Source: JBMNQI01 sp050944055
GTDB lineage: Bacteria > Bacillota > Clostridia > Oscillospirales > Oscillospiraceae
Direction: 5' to 3'
Assembly: GCA_050944055.1 (NCBI GenBank)
Contig: JBMNQI010000088.1
Span: forward strand, 1 to 6,072
DNA: 6,072 nucleotides
Below are positions 6,034-6,072 of this stretch, in pieces. Numbering within the stretch: the first letter of the stretch is position 1; each line of letters starts with the position of its first letter. A model generated the notes under the pieces. It searched no databases and was not told the origin of the DNA. It was given only the letters and a program-made list of their open reading frames with translations. The position numbers and the translations under genes were made by a program.

Positions 6034-6072
6034 TTATCCCTGCGTTTCCCGGCAGCCGCGCAGAAAATCGGC
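6034..6072 (-). CDS. fmt: C-terminal end of an upstream gene, probably methionyl-tRNA formyltransferase (partial)
   Basis: Only the last 12 codons and the TAA stop (6034-6036) are inside the window; the rest lies beyond the right edge. The readable tail is ADFLRGCRETQG. The ADFLRG piece resembles the C-terminal domain of Fmt, the enzyme that formylates the methionine on initiator tRNA, and fmt is the gene most often found directly upstream of rsmB in Firmicutes. The stop is followed by a single base and then the rsmB ATG, so the two genes are almost certainly co-transcribed and translationally coupled. Twelve residues cannot prove identity. The main alternative is another gene of this cluster, such as the zinc metallopeptidase gene that clostridia sometimes have at this spot. 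That a reading frame ends here is fairly safe; the name is inference. Confidence 0.45.
   Translation of the reverse strand, partial: ADFLRGCRETQG

Noticed and set aside
1..6072. Mobile elements, CRISPR arrays, tRNA or rRNA genes, defence or biosynthetic systems
   Set aside because: None seen: no transposase or integrase motifs, no spaced direct repeats beyond the kinase tail, and the genes form an ordinary conserved housekeeping operon.

Overview
The window reads as part of a chromosomal housekeeping operon of a fairly GC-rich Gram-positive anaerobe, most likely a clostridium of the Oscillospiraceae/Ruminococcaceae type. The reasons are the gene order (fmt–rsmB–rlmN–prpC–prkC–rsgA, a well-known Firmicutes cluster), the kinase with extracellular PASTA repeats, which is typical of Gram-positive bacteria, and the purine-rich Shine-Dalgarno sites. 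The assignment rests on gene order and protein style; I could run no search.

All recognisable genes lie on the minus strand and are transcribed from high to low coordinates. At the right edge (6034-6072) are the last 12 codons of an upstream gene, probably fmt (methionyl-tRNA formyltransferase). Then come rsmB (16S rRNA m5C967 methyltransferase, 4761-6032), rlmN (23S rRNA/tRNA m2A radical SAM methyltransferase, 3743-4768), prpC (PP2C-family Ser/Thr phosphatase, 2993-3727), prkC (membrane Ser/Thr kinase with three PASTA repeats, 1046-2929) and rsgA (circularly permuted ribosome-assembly GTPase, 171-1043). Most junctions are 1 to 15 nt or overlap, as expected for one polycistronic message. The exception is a 63-nt gap between prpC and prkC that holds an imperfect hairpin. 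All five complete genes look intact, with their catalytic motifs present.

The left end (1-170) has no gene I can name. It holds a perfect 24-bp palindrome followed by six T on the plus strand, a textbook intrinsic terminator for transcription arriving from the left, so a convergent gene probably ends just at or before the window edge. The rpe gene that often follows rsgA is not visible.

Functionally the block joins translation (initiator tRNA formylation, rRNA methylation, small-subunit maturation) to a kinase/phosphatase pair that senses the cell envelope. The kinase phosphorylates and the phosphatase reverses it; in related bacteria the neighbouring GTPase RsgA is itself reported as a kinase substrate. 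I see no new system here. The points worth a second look are modest: the prpC–prkC hairpin and awkward kinase start, the repetitive Pro/Thr/Glu tail of the kinase, and the end of conserved gene order after rsgA.
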